A stretch of DNA of 64,000 nucleotides from Gammaproteobacteria bacterium. Lineage in GTDB: Bacteria; Pseudomonadota; Gammaproteobacteria; Pseudomonadales; UBA5518. This document shows positions 16,222-24,130 of this stretch, piece by piece; positions within the stretch are counted from its first letter, which is position 1; each line of letters begins with the position of its first letter. Under the pieces are notes generated by a model. That model was given only the letters and a program-made list of their open reading frames with translations. It was not told the origin of the DNA and ran no database searches. The position numbers and the translations under genes are program-made. The stretch is taken from contig JADIYI010000008.1 in NCBI GenBank assembly GCA_016705365.1, forward strand, positions 1,798,001-1,862,000, read 5' to 3'.

Positions 16222-17433
16222 ATGACATTGCCCGATATCGATGTCGAATTGAGTGAGGAGGACCTAGCGATCCGCGAGACCTGCCACAAGTTCGCACTCG
16301 AGGTGCTGCGCCCCGCAGGCCGCGAGCTCGACCGCCTGCAGGATCCCGCACGGGTCATCGCGAGCGATTCGCTGCTCTGGGATGTCTTTCGCCAGTACCG
16401 CGAACTGGGGCTCGGCGCGGTCTTCGCCGACACCACGATCGATTCGCTCGCAAAGGCACGCATGATGTGCGTGATCAACGAGGAGCTGTCATGGGGCGAC
16501 GTGGGGCTCGCGATCAGCCTAGGGCTGTCGCATTTTCACCAGCCGTGGATCGAGCAGAGCGGCGATGCGGCGCTGCACGCGCGCTTCTGCGATCCGGCGC
16601 GGCCCACGATCGGCTGCTGGGCGCTCACCGAACCTGACCACGGCAGCGATACGGTCGCATTCACCGAACCCTGCGTCACCAATCCCGCGGTGCGCGCCAA
16701 CTGCATCGCGCGCAAGGACGGCGAGCACTACGTGATCAACGGCCAGAAGGCGGCGTGGGTCTCCAACGGCAGCATCGCCGATATCGCGGTGCTGTTCTGC
16801 ACCCTGGATCCCGCGCAGGGATTCAGCGGCGGGGCGGTGATACTGGTGCCGCTCGATGCGCCCGGCGTCGATCGCCCCGCTCCGCTCGACAAGATCGGCC
16901 AGCGCTCGCTGAACCAGGGCCAGATGTTCTTCAGTGATGTGCGTGTTCCGGCCTCGCACCTCGTGGTGGGACCGGAGTTCTACCCGATGGCACTCGAGGG
17001 AATGCTCTGCCACGGCAACGCCGGAATGAGCCAGTTGTTCATCGGCGTGGCACGCGCGGCGCTCGATCATGCGCTGGAATACGCCGAGCAGCGGGTGCAG
17101 GGCGGACTGCCGATCTCGCGCCACCAGAGCGTCCGGGCCCGGCTTTTCAAGATGTTCATGAAGGTCGAGGCGGCGCGCTCGCTGACGCGTCGCACGGCGC
17201 TTTATCTCGCGGTCAAGCCGCCCTCGATCCAGCACGCGATCGCGGCCAAGGTGTTCGCCACCAACACCGCGTTCGAGGTCGCCAGCGAGGCGCTGCAGAT
17301 CTTCGGGGGCAACGGGCTGACCCGCGAGTACCCGGTCGAGAAGCTGTTGCGCGATGCGCGCGCCTCGATGATCGAGGACGGCTGCAACGAGATGCTGGGC
17401 CTGATCGCCGGCGCGCGGCTCCAGGGCCACTGA
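16222..17433 (+). CDS. Acyl-CoA dehydrogenase family protein
   Basis: A 403-residue FAD enzyme. The N-terminal helical domain (about 10-130) is followed by the beta domain with CWALTEPDHGSDT and GEHYVINGQKAAWVSNGSIA. The C-terminal helical domain includes GNAGMSQLFIGVARAALDHA, FGGNGLTREYPVEKLLRDAR and ASMIEDGCNEML, the last replacing the more usual IYEGTNEI segment near the catalytic glutamate. The start at 16222 has GGGGAGA upstream; a GTG one codon earlier is possible. It is a single gene, convergent with the TonB receptor (17 bases between stops). It oxidises an acyl-CoA, chain type unknown. Confidence 0.88.
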   Translation: MTLPDIDVELSEEDLAIRETCHKFALEVLRPAGRELDRLQDPARVIASDSLLWDVFRQYRELGLGAVFADTTIDSLAKARMMCVINEELSWGDVGLAISLGLSHFHQPWIEQSGDAALHARFCDPARPTIGCWALTEPDHGSDTVAFTEPCVTNPAVRANCIARKDGEHYVINGQKAAWVSNGSIADIAVLFCTLDPAQGFSGGAVILVPLDAPGVDRPAPLDKIGQRSLNQGQMFFSDVRVPASHLVVGPEFYPMALEGMLCHGNAGMSQLFIGVARAALDHALEYAEQRVQGGLPISRHQSVRARLFKMFMKVEAARSLTRRTALYLAVKPPSIQHAIAAKVFATNTAFEVASEALQIFGGNGLTREYPVEKLLRDARASMIEDGCNEMLGLIAGARLQGH

Positions 17434-17449
17434 GCCGCCCGCCAGGCTG

Positions 17450-19699
17450 CTAGAACTTCAGGGTGATGCCGGCGTTGAGCGAGCGGCCCATTCCGGGAAC
17501 CGCGATTCCCCACGGGATGCCGTTCATGCTCATCGTCATGCCCTGGCCGGTATAGGCGCCACCGAGCGGCATCGAGTAGAACTCGTCGAACACGTTCTCG
17601 ATCGCAAGGTCCACGCGCAGCCGCGACCATGAGTAGCTGGCGTTCAGGTTCAGCAGCTCGTAGCTCGCGGTCGGGATCTCGTTGCGCACATCGGAGACAT
17701 CGTCCTTGCCGTCGACGATCAGTACCTCGATCGAGTTGTCCCAGCCGCCGAGGCGCTGGGTCAGCGCCAGCCTGGCGTTGAGCGGCATGATGTTGTAGAG
17801 ATCGTCGCCGCTGTCGCGGTTCTCGCCGTCGGTGTAGTTCACGATCGCCTCGATGCCGAGCTCACCGGCGCCGGTTTGCGCGATCGTCATCCGTGCGGAG
17901 ACGTCGATGCCGTAGAGGCGCGCCGACTGGTTCTCGTAGCCGAGCACGTTGAAGCGCTCGGTGACGAATCCGGGTCGTGCAACCGCGTCGATGTAGTCAT
18001 CCACGCGGGTGTAGAACGGCGTCATCCGCAGTTGCCGCGACCCGTCGCCGGAGTGCCAGTCGAGCGCTGCGGAGAAGGTGTCTGCCTGCTCGGGATCGAG
18101 GTCGAGGTTGCCGATGTAGCCGTTGCCGTCACCGACGAAGTTGTTCATCGTCGCCGCCATCGCCCAGCTCGACCACGGATAGCGCTCGTAGAGGTTCGGC
18201 GAGCGCACCTTGTGCGCATAACCGAACTCGAGATCGAGCGTCGTGGATACGTTGTAGCGTGCGAGCGCGGAGGCATCCCAGTTGTTGTCGTCGCGATCAT
18301 GGTCGCGGGCATTGAACGCGGTGCTCTCGAGGTACTGGCCCCCGGGCGCGCTCGGCACGGTGCTGTAACCCTGGACATCGCCCGCGTCCGCCGCGACGCG
18401 CTCGTAACGCAGCCCGAGAGAGCTCATCCAGCGGCTGCCGTGATGTGACTCCCATTCGCCGAACAGCGCGCTGCGATCGCGCTCGCCGTCATGGATGTTC
18501 CAGAATGTTCCCGGACCCATGCCGCCGCCGGAGGCCGGCCACCAGTCGTCGAGATCGTAGCCCTGGTACTCGGCGCCGACGCGCAGCAGATCATTGGGCG
18601 AGAGGGTGATGTCGGTGCGCACCGAGGCGCCGGTGGTCTCGCTCTCGGTGTGCATCGGCATCCCGCCGGCGCAGGTTCCGGTGGGGTCGTTGAAGAAGCC
18701 GATCGGCGAACACGGCGTTCCCATGCCCGATCTGGTGCCGTACCAGAAGCGCTTGTCGGGGCCGAAATCCATGAAGTGCTCGACCTTCTCGCGATACGCG
18801 CGCGCCTCCAGCGTGAAGCCGTCGAACTCGCCGATATAGCGCAGGTTGAGGCGCCGCTGATCGTTGTCGAGCAGATCCATGCGTTGGTTCGGGTAGAGTT
18901 GGTAGGGCATGTCCTGGTAGCCGAGGCTCAGCTGCAGCAAATGATCCTCGTTGCGCAGCGCAACGCTCAGGTTGTGGTTGCGCGTTTCCCAGGCGGTGGA
19001 GCCGACCTCGTCGAGATCGAGCGTATGGCCGGGGCGGCCGGTCTCGTAGGTGGTCTTGAATGCGTCGCCTGCCTCGTAGTTGTCCGCCTTCGAGGTCGCG
19101 CCGCCGTAAGACACCGAGACGTTCTCGCTGGCCCAGGTCGCGGCGAGGTTGCCCGATCTGACATTGCCGTTGCTGCGGTAGAACGCGCCGACCTCGCCCT
19201 GCAGCAGATTGCCCTCGCCGGGCGCGGCGAACAGCGGCGCCGCGGTATCGGCCACGATCGTCGCGCCGATGCTGTCGCCGCCGACGCTGACCGGCGCGAT
19301 GCCGGCGTAGACCCGCAGCGTGCCGACCTGTGCCGGGTCGAGGTAGGACAGGGCCGGGTTCATGTGGTTCGGGCACGAGGCGATCAGGTCCATGCCGTCG
19401 ACCTTGATCCGCAGCCGGTCGTCGGCGAGACCGTGCACCGTCGGCAGGCTGGACACACCGCCGGCGCCGTAGGCGTGCACGCCAGGGATGTTCTGCAGCA
19501 TCTTCGCGGTGTCGCTGGAGGATGCGCGCATGCGCGCGAGACTCGCGCCATCGACGGTGTAGGCCCCGACCGCCCGTGGTGCCTCGAGCCGGGTGCCGCG
19601 CACTTCGACTTCCTCGAGCTCGCTCGTGGCCGCAGGATCGGCCAGCGCGCCCGGAATCTGCGCGATCGCGATCAGAAAGCTCATCCGCTTGATTTGCAT
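17450..19699 (-). CDS. TonB-dependent outer-membrane copper receptor, OprC/NosA-like
   Basis: A 749-residue outer-membrane receptor. After a signal peptide comes a plug domain (about 28-160): EEVEVRGTRLEAPRAVG, the MLQNIPGVHAYGAGG segment and IKVDGMDLIASCPNHMNPAL. The CxxxM in SCPNHMNP is the signature of OprC-type receptors, in which cysteine and methionine bind copper; MPMHTES near residue 355 may supply further histidine/methionine ligands. The barrel follows and ends in a terminal phenylalanine (GITLKF). A RegA-type palindrome lies 61-75 bases before the start, and the RegA and RegB genes lie just upstream on the same strand. Copper import is inferred from the motif; the TonB receptor class is certain. 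Confidence 0.85.
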   Translation of the reverse strand: MQIKRMSFLIAIAQIPGALADPAATSELEEVEVRGTRLEAPRAVGAYTVDGASLARMRASSSDTAKMLQNIPGVHAYGAGGVSSLPTVHGLADDRLRIKVDGMDLIASCPNHMNPALSYLDPAQVGTLRVYAGIAPVSVGGDSIGATIVADTAAPLFAAPGEGNLLQGEVGAFYRSNGNVRSGNLAATWASENVSVSYGGATSKADNYEAGDAFKTTYETGRPGHTLDLDEVGSTAWETRNHNLSVALRNEDHLLQLSLGYQDMPYQLYPNQRMDLLDNDQRRLNLRYIGEFDGFTLEARAYREKVEHFMDFGPDKRFWYGTRSGMGTPCSPIGFFNDPTGTCAGGMPMHTESETTGASVRTDITLSPNDLLRVGAEYQGYDLDDWWPASGGGMGPGTFWNIHDGERDRSALFGEWESHHGSRWMSSLGLRYERVAADAGDVQGYSTVPSAPGGQYLESTAFNARDHDRDDNNWDASALARYNVSTTLDLEFGYAHKVRSPNLYERYPWSSWAMAATMNNFVGDGNGYIGNLDLDPEQADTFSAALDWHSGDGSRQLRMTPFYTRVDDYIDAVARPGFVTERFNVLGYENQSARLYGIDVSARMTIAQTGAGELGIEAIVNYTDGENRDSGDDLYNIMPLNARLALTQRLGGWDNSIEVLIVDGKDDVSDVRNEIPTASYELLNLNASYSWSRLRVDLAIENVFDEFYSMPLGGAYTGQGMTMSMNGIPWGIAVPGMGRSLNAGITLKF

Positions 19700-19759
19700 G
19701 CTATTTCCCCGACGTTCAAAAAGGCCGCGAGTGTGGCCGAAGAACTGCGTCCCGGGAAT

Positions 19760-19774
19760 GCGACATTTTGTCGC
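19760..19774 (-). promoter_or_regulatory. Candidate RegA/PrrA operator
   Basis: GCGACATTTTGTCGC is a perfect inverted repeat of GCGAC and GTCGC with a five-base spacer, matching the GCGNC...GNCGC consensus known for RegA/PrrA/ActR regulators. It stands in the 87-base gap between the RegA gene and the receptor gene, 61 bases before the receptor start. It could also be a short hairpin after the RegA gene, but there is no T run. Confidence 0.55.
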
Positions 19775-19786
19775 GTCGCTGCGTTG

Positions 19787-20341
19787 TCAGCTGCGCAGCG
19801 GGCGTTTCTGCAGTTTGCGCTGCAGGGTGCGGCGGTGCATGTTCAGGCGGCGCGCGGTCTCGGAGATATTGCCCTCGCACTCCTGCAGCACCTTCTGGAT
19901 ATGTTCCCACTCGAGGCGGTTCACCGACAGCGGGCGCTCGGGAATGTCGACGCCGGCATCGCCCTGGTCGCGGTGGAACGCGGCCTGGATCTCGTCGGCA
20001 TCGGCCGGCTTGGCGAGGTAGTGCACCGCGCCGAGCTTGATCGCCTCGACCGCGGTGGCGATCGAGGCATAGCCGGTCAGCATCACGATGCGGGTGTTCT
20101 CGTCGAGCTCCTTCAGCGCGCGCACCAGTTCCAGCCCCGAGGCGCCCGGCATGCGCAGGTCGATGACCGCGAACTCGGGCGGATCCTCGCGCGCCAGGGC
20201 GATTCCCTGCCCGCTGTCGAGGGCGACGCGCACGTTGTAGCCGCGGCGCTCGAAGGCGAGCGCCAGCACCGAGCCGAAGATCTCGTCGTCATCGACCAGC
20301 AACAGGCTCGGGCGCTCGAGCGCGGCTTGCTCAGCGTTCAT
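19787..20341 (-). CDS. regA: RegA/PrrA/ActR-family redox response regulator
   Basis: A 184-residue regulator: receiver domain with VDDDE, phosphoacceptor D61 in FAVIDLRMPGASGLE and lysine in HYLAKPAD, then a short linker and a Fis-type helix-turn-helix ending ETARRLNMHRRTLQRKLQKR. This nearly invariant C-terminus identifies the RegA/PrrA/ActR/RoxR family. The start is set at MNAEQ (20341), 11 bases inside the end of the RegB gene, so the pair is coupled. Members control respiration, cytochrome oxidase and redox genes. The copper receptor gene downstream and the palindrome before it suggest a local target. Confidence 0.88.
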   Translation of the reverse strand: MNAEQAALERPSLLLVDDDEIFGSVLALAFERRGYNVRVALDSGQGIALAREDPPEFAVIDLRMPGASGLELVRALKELDENTRIVMLTGYASIATAVEAIKLGAVHYLAKPADADEIQAAFHRDQGDAGVDIPERPLSVNRLEWEHIQKVLQECEGNISETARRLNMHRRTLQRKLQKRPLRS

Positions 20342-21605
20342 CGACGATCCGCAGCGCGGCGAGTGGCAGCCGCACCCGGCAGCAGGTGCCGCCACCCTGG
20401 CGCTCGATCAGCCGGGCCTCGCCGTCGAAGCGCGCGAGTGTGTGCAGGCTCAGGAACAGCCCGAGCCCCATGCCCTCGTGCTTGGTGCTCACCCCCGCGG
20501 TGCCGATGCGGCCCTCGAGTTCGGGCGCCACGCCGCTGCCGCGATCGCAGACTTCGATGGCGAGTTCGTCGGCGCTCCAGTGCGCGGTCACCGTCACCGC
20601 CTGCGGCGAGGCGTCGGCGGCATTGTTGAGTACGTTCAGCAGGGCATGCTCGAGGGTCTGTTCGATCACCAGCCGCGGTGCCGGCCGTGTGCCTTCGAGA
20701 ACCGCTTCGAGCTGCACCTCGGGGCGCCCGCCGCGCCAGCGCTCCAGCAGTTCGCGCAGCCAGTGCTCGAGATCGCGCGCGCTGCCCGATTCGGCGCGCC
20801 AGCCGCCGGCACTCGCGGCCAGCGAGCCGAGGATTTCCTTGCAGCGCGCGACCTGTCCGCGCAGCAGTTCGAGGCGCTGTGCGCCCAGCGCTTCGCCGGG
20901 CTCGACGTCCTTCAGCACCACGGCCAGCGTCGACAGCGGTGTCGCGAGTTCGTGCGCGGCACCCGCGGCCAGCGTTCCCAGCGCCAGTACGTGGTCTTGC
21001 TGCAGTTGCTGTTCGTGCAGTGCGGCGATCATGTGGTCGCGATCGCGCACCGAACGTCCCATCCGCACCCCAAAGCCGGCGATCAGCAGGGCGCTGAATG
21101 CGAAGCCGAACCACATGCCGAGCTCGTGCAGGCCAAGCCCGACCGCGCCCCCGCCGTGTCCGGAATGCACCGCCGGCAGGGGCAGGTGAAAATAGCTGAG
21201 CAGGGCGTAGCAGCTCATCGTCAGCGCCACCATCGCCCAAGCGTAGGAGCCCGGCAGCGATATCGCGGTGAGCGTCAGCGACAGGAGGTAGAACGGGGCG
21301 AAGGGGTTGCTGGCCCCGCCGGTGAGATACAGCAGTACGGTCAGCGCGAGCACTTCCAGCGTCAGGTGCAGGAACAATTCGCCATCGGCGACGGCGCGCT
21401 GGAGGCGCAGGCGCAGCGCTGTGAGCAGGGCCAGCACTGCAACCGCGGCGAACAGCATGAGCAGCGGCCGCAGCGGCAGCATGAGCTTCAGCCGTGTCAG
21501 TACGAGCCAGGCCATCAGCATTTCCGCGCCGAGCACGATCATCCGCGCGCCGTTCAGGCGCCGGAGGTTGATTGCGTTGCTCGATGGGGGCATTGGCAGG
21601 CTCAT
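20331..21605 (-). CDS. regB: RegB/PrrB-family redox sensor kinase
   Basis: A 424-residue kinase with six predicted membrane helices (residues about 24-180). GGASNPF at 96-102 matches the GGxxNPF quinone-binding signature of RegB. The H box is AAHELATPLSTL with H218. C255, in ARCKEIL 37 residues later, corresponds in position to the redox-active cysteine of RegB. The ATPase domain has LNVLNNAADAS, CDRGSGV and GMGLGLFLSLHTL. It is the first gene of the regB-regA-receptor set. Repeat R6 ends upstream, between this gene and a CDF transporter. Confidence 0.88.
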   Translation of the reverse strand: MSLPMPPSSNAINLRRLNGARMIVLGAEMLMAWLVLTRLKLMLPLRPLLMLFAAVAVLALLTALRLRLQRAVADGELFLHLTLEVLALTVLLYLTGGASNPFAPFYLLSLTLTAISLPGSYAWAMVALTMSCYALLSYFHLPLPAVHSGHGGGAVGLGLHELGMWFGFAFSALLIAGFGVRMGRSVRDRDHMIAALHEQQLQQDHVLALGTLAAGAAHELATPLSTLAVVLKDVEPGEALGAQRLELLRGQVARCKEILGSLAASAGGWRAESGSARDLEHWLRELLERWRGGRPEVQLEAVLEGTRPAPRLVIEQTLEHALLNVLNNAADASPQAVTVTAHWSADELAIEVCDRGSGVAPELEGRIGTAGVSTKHEGMGLGLFLSLHTLARFDGEARLIERQGGGTCCRVRLPLAALRIVDER

Positions 21606-21624
21606 CGACGCATTGTAGGGCTCT

Positions 21625-21815
21625 AAAAGGGGACAGATTTATTTTTTCGAGCGGCCCGACGCAAGGCGGTTGCTGCTCCGCTCACTGGACTGGCGGCCCT
21701 CCGGGCTACCCTCACTCAGTCCCGAGCCTGCTGCGCAGTCTCTGTCCCTCGCTCGGCGCTGGTCCTTTATGTTCGCTACGCAGCAACCGCCTTGCGCCGT
21801 GCGGCTGGCTTGGCG
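21625..21815. repeat. Composite repeat R6 with the second copy of the 165-bp element
   Basis: Left arm AAAAGGGGACAGATTTATTTTTT at 21625-21647, then copy 2 of the 165-bp element at 21651-21815, which starts GCGGCCCGACGCAAGGCGG and ends GCGGCTGGCTTGGCG. The right outer arm is missing: after 21815 the sequence is TGCTGGGAGGGGAATGC. It aligns with copy 1 over its full length with scattered base changes and no length change. Confidence 0.85.
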
Positions 21816-21856
21816 TGCTGGGAGGGGAATGCAGGGAGGGGATTTATCCTGATTCG

Positions 21857-22471
21857 TCAGCTTACTGCACGAAGCTCTGCCGTGGCTGATGAAATGACTC
21901 GAATCGAAGAACGTATCAACAACCATACGAGACCTAGTGCAACCAAAATATCGGGCCAACCCGAACCGGTGATCCAAACCGCTCCAGCCGCGACAAAAAC
22001 CGAGAGATTTGTTGCGATATCGTTTCGTGAACACTCCCACACCGAACTCATGTTTACATCGTCGTGCCGATGCCGCCAAAGCAGGTAAAGACAGAGTGCG
22101 TTTGCGACGAGACCGAGAAGACTGAACGCGCCCATGATCTCGAAGATGGGGACGCTTGGAACGAAACCCTTGTAGGCAACCTGGGCAGCCACGACACATG
22201 CTGCCAAGAAAATCAAGCCGCCTTTAAACAGCGCGACCTTGGCCTTTACGGCGGCTCCCCTGGAAACAGCGTACAGGCTAAGACCATATGTCAAAGCATC
22301 TCCAAGGTTATCAAGGCTGTCCGCGAGCAGTGCCGTTGACTTTCCATGAAGCGCGGCCACCGCAATAACCAGAAACATCATGGCATTGACGCCGAGCACA
22401 ATTCTCAGCGTTCCCCGCTGTCTCTCGCCAAGGGCGTCAACAGCGCAACTGTCATTACAGCAACCACTCAT
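21857..22471 (-). CDS. Cation diffusion facilitator-like transporter (short, membrane part only)
   Basis: A 204-residue membrane protein with about five or six hydrophobic helices. SLDNLGDALTYGLSLYAV resembles the metal-site helix of CDF/CzcD transporters (HxxxD-like, here DNLGD), and WECSRNDIATNLSV matches the second site on helix 5. The C-terminal cytoplasmic domain of classical CDF proteins is absent. The N-terminus MSGCCNDSCAVD is cysteine-rich and could bind metal. AGGTTTAGGA precedes the start. It may export a divalent or soft metal; specificity is unknown. Its base composition is less GC-rich than the neighbours. Confidence 0.7.
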   Translation of the reverse strand: MSGCCNDSCAVDALGERQRGTLRIVLGVNAMMFLVIAVAALHGKSTALLADSLDNLGDALTYGLSLYAVSRGAAVKAKVALFKGGLIFLAACVVAAQVAYKGFVPSVPIFEIMGAFSLLGLVANALCLYLLWRHRHDDVNMSSVWECSRNDIATNLSVFVAAGAVWITGSGWPDILVALGLVWLLIRSSIRVISSATAELRAVS

Positions 22472-22787
22472 TTCCTAAACCTCATTGGCAACCCAACGAC
22501 TAAGCTCAGCCGCGGCGGCCGAGGAGCGAAGCGACGACACCGACGTCGGCTGGAACGAGTTGTTGAACCAAGCCGCTACGCGGTAGAAACAAATCATCAA
22601 CTGATTCTGAATGTAAACAGTGCAAAAAGGGGGGGGCGGGCGCCGGAACGGGTGGCGCGAAGGCTGATCACAGCCGCAAATGCGCGGTTTCGGGGCATAG
22701 TAAGCACGTCGAAAAATTTTACATATGGGTTCTACGAGAAACCTGAAACATTCTCTATCTATCTGGTTTATAAACATTTTCCTTTTA
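22472..22787. other. Non-coding AT-richer stretch
   Basis: No convincing gene on either strand. It contains a run AAAAAGGGGGGGG near 22624 that resembles only the first bases of the palindromic repeat, and an AT-rich part (22710-22780) leading into the sigma-54 site. It probably holds the upstream activator region for the next gene. Confidence 0.5.
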
Positions 22788-22802
22788 TGGCCTGATGCTT
22801 GC
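22788..22802 (+). promoter_or_regulatory. Sigma-54 promoter of the PEP-CTERM gene
   Basis: TGGCCTGATGCTTGC has the -24 TGGC and -12 TTGC elements with the exact seven-base spacing, followed by TTTG. It lies 50 bases before the ATG at 22852. PEP-CTERM genes in other species are activated by PrsK/PrsR with RpoN, which this fits. Confidence 0.7.
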
Positions 22803-22851
22803 TTTGTTTAGGGTGAGTTTGACGTCATGGAACCGAAGGGAAGATACGCAG

Positions 22852-23463
22852 ATGTTCAACTACCTCAAGCACACCGTCGCAGTCGCTTTGACTATGGCCA
22901 GCGCTGCGGTAATGGCCAGCCACATTGACCTGACCGACCCGGCATCGCTTGGTGCAGTCAGCGTGTCGGCGTTTGGTGGCAACGTCACCAGCAATACCAG
23001 TGCCAGCGAGCGCAGCGGTTGCGTTGCGGCGGGTGCGGGTCTTGCGTGCCTTGGTGACGGCGTTGGCATCGGCGATGACGAAGTGACCTTCGGACGGGAA
23101 GTCCTGACGGTCGATCTCGGCAAGGCCTATCGCGTCAACAGCGTCGAGTTTCTCGATGTCTTCAACAACGCGAACGAGGGTGGCAAGTCGGAGCATGCGC
23201 AGTTCAGCATCGATGGGGGTTCGATCTTCGATGCGTTCCGCGGCGCGGCTGATGGCAGTGGCGACAGCATCGGTGGTTACCTGATGTTCAGTCTCTCCCA
23301 GCCGGTTGTCGGGCAGACGCTGCGCTTCTTCACCACGAGCAATGCCCGGAGCGATTTCTCGGTCGCACGCATCAGCGTGTCCGAAGTACCGCTTCCCGGC
23401 ACCCTCGGATTGCTCGGTCTGGGCCTGGTTGGTCTCGGCGCGGTTCGCAAGAAGCACGCCTGA
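22852..23463 (+). CDS. PEP-CTERM sorted secreted protein
   Basis: A 203-residue protein with signal peptide FNYLKHTVAVALTMASAAVMA, a mature domain of low complexity and likely beta structure (DLGKAYRVNSVEFLDVFNN), and a C-terminal tail EVPLPGTLGLLGLGLVGLG followed by AVRKKHA. The tail is a VPLP-type PEP-CTERM signal (motif, hydrophobic helix, basic end) recognised by exosortase. No exosortase is in the window. The start is set at 22852 by distance to the sigma-54 site and GAAGGGAAG upstream. Such proteins usually join exopolysaccharide-rich floc or biofilm matrix; the exact function is unknown. Confidence 0.75.
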   Translation: MFNYLKHTVAVALTMASAAVMASHIDLTDPASLGAVSVSAFGGNVTSNTSASERSGCVAAGAGLACLGDGVGIGDDEVTFGREVLTVDLGKAYRVNSVEFLDVFNNANEGGKSEHAQFSIDGGSIFDAFRGAADGSGDSIGGYLMFSLSQPVVGQTLRFFTTSNARSDFSVARISVSEVPLPGTLGLLGLGLVGLGAVRKKHA

Positions 23464-23478
23464 GGCCGGTCCGAGCTG

Positions 23479-23507
23479 AAAAAAACCCGCTTCGGCGGGT
23501 TTTTTTT
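23479..23507 (+). terminator. Rho-independent terminator after the PEP-CTERM gene
   Basis: Stem ACCCGC / GCGGGT with TTCG tetraloop, flanked by an A run and a T run of eight. It can serve both strands, but no gene reads into it from the right except the tRNA. Confidence 0.9.
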
Positions 23508-23618
23508 AAAGAATTCGTCACGAATAGCCCTTCAGCGAACCTGAAATCAGCGGATGGCACGACGCAGCAAGCGCCTTGCGTCTCGGGCTGCGCTCACCGG
23601 TGACGGTTACGAATTATC

Positions 23619-23693
23619 TGGTGCCCCCAGCAGGAATCGAACCTGCATCTGAGTCTTAGGAGGACCCCGTTCTATCCATTGAACTATGGGGAC
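23619..23693 (-). tRNA. tRNA-Arg (anticodon CCT)
   Basis: A full cloverleaf on the minus strand: acceptor GTCCCCA pairing with TGGGGGC, discriminator A and encoded CCA. The anticodon stem GGGTC/GACTC encloses the loop CTCCTAA, so the anticodon is CCT. The T arm is CAGGTTCGATTCCTG. There is no sign of an integrated element at its 3' end. Confidence 0.95.
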
Positions 23694-23713
23694 ATGGCGC
23701 GCCGGGCGCCATT

Positions 23714-24112
23714 CTAGGGATCGGCTTCGGGGTGCGCAAACGCGGCGCCGAGCTGGAGGCAGAATTCCTCGAGCCGCGCGGCGCCGTCATCGCGGAACTC
23801 GCGGAACTCGAGCCCGATCTCGCAGCCCGTTGCGGATATGCGCCGCAGGTGCGCGATGCCGCATTCGACGTGAATCCGGGCCGCGCCCGCCATGAATCCC
23901 ACCTGCAACCCGACCGGCAGATGGCGCAGCTCGCGGGCGACGTTTGGCAGCAGCGCGGCGACATCGGCGGCCGCTACGCACGCCAGCAGGCCGGAGTGCG
24001 AGATATTGCATACCGTTGCCGCGAAGCCCTTGCCATCGGCGCGCAGCAGCCGCGCCTCGATCGCAACAGCGAAACGCGGAGCGAAGCGGCGATCGGTCGG
24101 GGGCAGCGCCAC
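23714..24112 (-). CDS. PilZ-domain protein
   Basis: A 132-residue single-domain protein. RRFAPRFAVAIEARL carries the RxxxR cyclic-di-GMP motif near the N-terminus and CNISHSGLLA the second motif (D/N-x-S-x-x-G). It likely binds c-di-GMP and acts on an unidentified partner. It follows the GST gene on the same strand after 18 bases and may share its transcript. Confidence 0.8.
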   Translation of the reverse strand: MALPPTDRRFAPRFAVAIEARLLRADGKGFAATVCNISHSGLLACVAAADVAALLPNVARELRHLPVGLQVGFMAGAARIHVECGIAHLRRISATGCEIGLEFREFRDDGAARLEEFCLQLGAAFAHPEADP

Positions 24113-24130
24113 CGCGGCCCGGTCGGTGCG

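Noticed and set aside
18491..20629. 712-codon plus-strand frame
   Set aside because: It is antisense to the copper receptor and RegA, with no recognisable domain.
22346..22795. Possible 149-residue gene before the PEP-CTERM gene
   Set aside because: It overlaps the CDF gene start, has no ribosome site and runs through the promoter region.
23560..23605. Third copy of the 165-bp element
   Set aside because: Only about 17 bases (GCAGCAAGCGCCTTGCG) resemble its right end; the rest does not align, so it is at best a relic.
23619..23760. Integrated element attached to the tRNA-Arg
   Set aside because: There is no integrase and no repeat of the tRNA 3' end nearby.
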